DNA of 64,000 bases from a virus, in IMG/VR virus record IMGVR_UViG_3300042547_000361, positions 1 to 64,000 of that record, one strand, 5' to 3'. This document shows, one piece after another, positions 63,615 to 64,000 of the stretch (position 1 is the stretch's first letter; every line of letters begins with the position of its first letter). Position numbers and translations under genes: made by a program. The notes under the pieces were generated by a model. It was not told where the DNA came from, made no database searches, and saw only the letters and a list, made by a program, of their open reading frames with translations.

Positions 63615-64000
63615 TTAAATTTCTGCGTATGCCTCATCGAACAGGCTGGCAAGCACGGAGCCAGCGCCGTAGGTGTGCAGCGCATCGAGGTGATCCTTGA
63701 GTACCTTGGCGTCGCGCAGCTTCTTGTAGCTGATATACCGCTTGGCAAGCTCGGGCTCCTCGGGGTGCACGGACTCACAGATCAGCTCCACAAGGTAGCC
63801 AGGGTAGCCAGCCATCGCGTCGTAGATCGCTTCCTGTACGTCGTCCTCCTCGGTCCAGCCATCGGCAAACTTGCGCTCGCCCTCGGGGAAAGAGGAGACA
63901 CTGGTTGTTGCCCAGTGGTCCGCCCAGGCATCCTCCCACCTGCTCTCGACAGCCTTGGGGTCACGCGATGTAGGCAGCGCGTCCCACTTGATCTGCACCA
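63615..64000 (-). CDS. Hypothetical acidic protein, possibly cut by the window edge
   Basis: The frame is open from 63615 to the window end. The first possible start inside is GTG 63998, without a visible ribosome site, so the true start may lie beyond. The product is acidic and helical (WDALPTSRDPKAVESRWEDA, DDVQEAIYDAMAGYPGYLVE, DHLDALHTYGAGSVLASLFD). It contains TTSVSS, encoded by a repeat shared with the primase-helicase gene. No family recognised. Confidence 0.55.
   Translation of the reverse strand, partial: VQIKWDALPTSRDPKAVESRWEDAWADHWATTSVSSFPEGERKFADGWTEEDDVQEAIYDAMAGYPGYLVELICESVHPEEPELAKRYISYKKLRDAKVLKDHLDALHTYGAGSVLASLFDEAYAEI

Noticed and set aside
1-64000. tRNA genes, integrase, repressor/immunity module, RNA polymerase, reverse transcriptase
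   Set aside because: Looked for by motif reading (for instance the T-loop sequence, RHRY-type residues, YxDD) and none was recognised; small divergent versions could be missed.

Overview
The window is a tailed double-stranded DNA phage genome (Caudoviricetes), or most of one. No host housekeeping gene, rRNA or tRNA was seen. Genes are packed tightly, mostly with ATGA-type stop/start overlaps and strong AAGGAG ribosome sites. The host is probably a Gram-negative bacterium. The mix of small proteins (DUF6321-like and DUF5872-like basic proteins, a GroES-like protein, family A polymerase) recalls uncultured freshwater phages of Betaproteobacteria, but that is recollection of families and not something the sequence proves.

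Layout. (1) 1-4409, leftward strand: about 15 small early-type genes of mostly unknown function, with a repeated ribosome-site cassette and a family of palindromes. The leftmost gene runs off the window. (2) 4410-4766: divergent control region with a leftward promoter candidate, an operator-like inverted repeat and a leftward intrinsic terminator. (3) 4767-48948, rightward strand: the late region. It holds a Cys-rich micro-ORF, small and large terminase, portal, a GroES-like protein, scaffold, decoration-like protein and major capsid protein, followed by an intrinsic terminator. After that come capsid- and neck-associated proteins mixed with very small basic proteins, a 2297-residue repeat adhesin, a glycine-rich tail fibre, a lysis block (membrane proteins, 3TM holin-like, GH24 endolysin), tail/neck proteins and internal or ejected virion proteins. 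The last of these is a 3237-residue protein with L,D-transpeptidase-like and HExxH metallopeptidase-like domains. (4) 48934-64000, leftward strand: the replication and early region. It holds a primase-polymerase/helicase fusion, an HTH regulator, an SSB-like protein, a coiled-coil recombination-type protein, two HNH endonucleases, an SF2 helicase, a Cas4-like nuclease, an HExxH peptidase, family A DNA polymerase with a Leu at the 762-equivalent position, a VRR-NUC nuclease and a LuxR-type HTH. A chain of about a dozen tiny genes coupled by 1-14 base overlaps follows.

Both ends of the window carry leftward genes in the same style with the same ribosome-site cassette. The simplest reading is one long leftward early unit that starts near 4650, passes through the window edge (circular map or permuted ends) and continues down to 48934, meeting the late unit tail to tail. 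No integrase or classical immunity region is visible, so lifestyle is undecided. Most late gene names rest on synteny and conserved motifs; homology searches were not possible.
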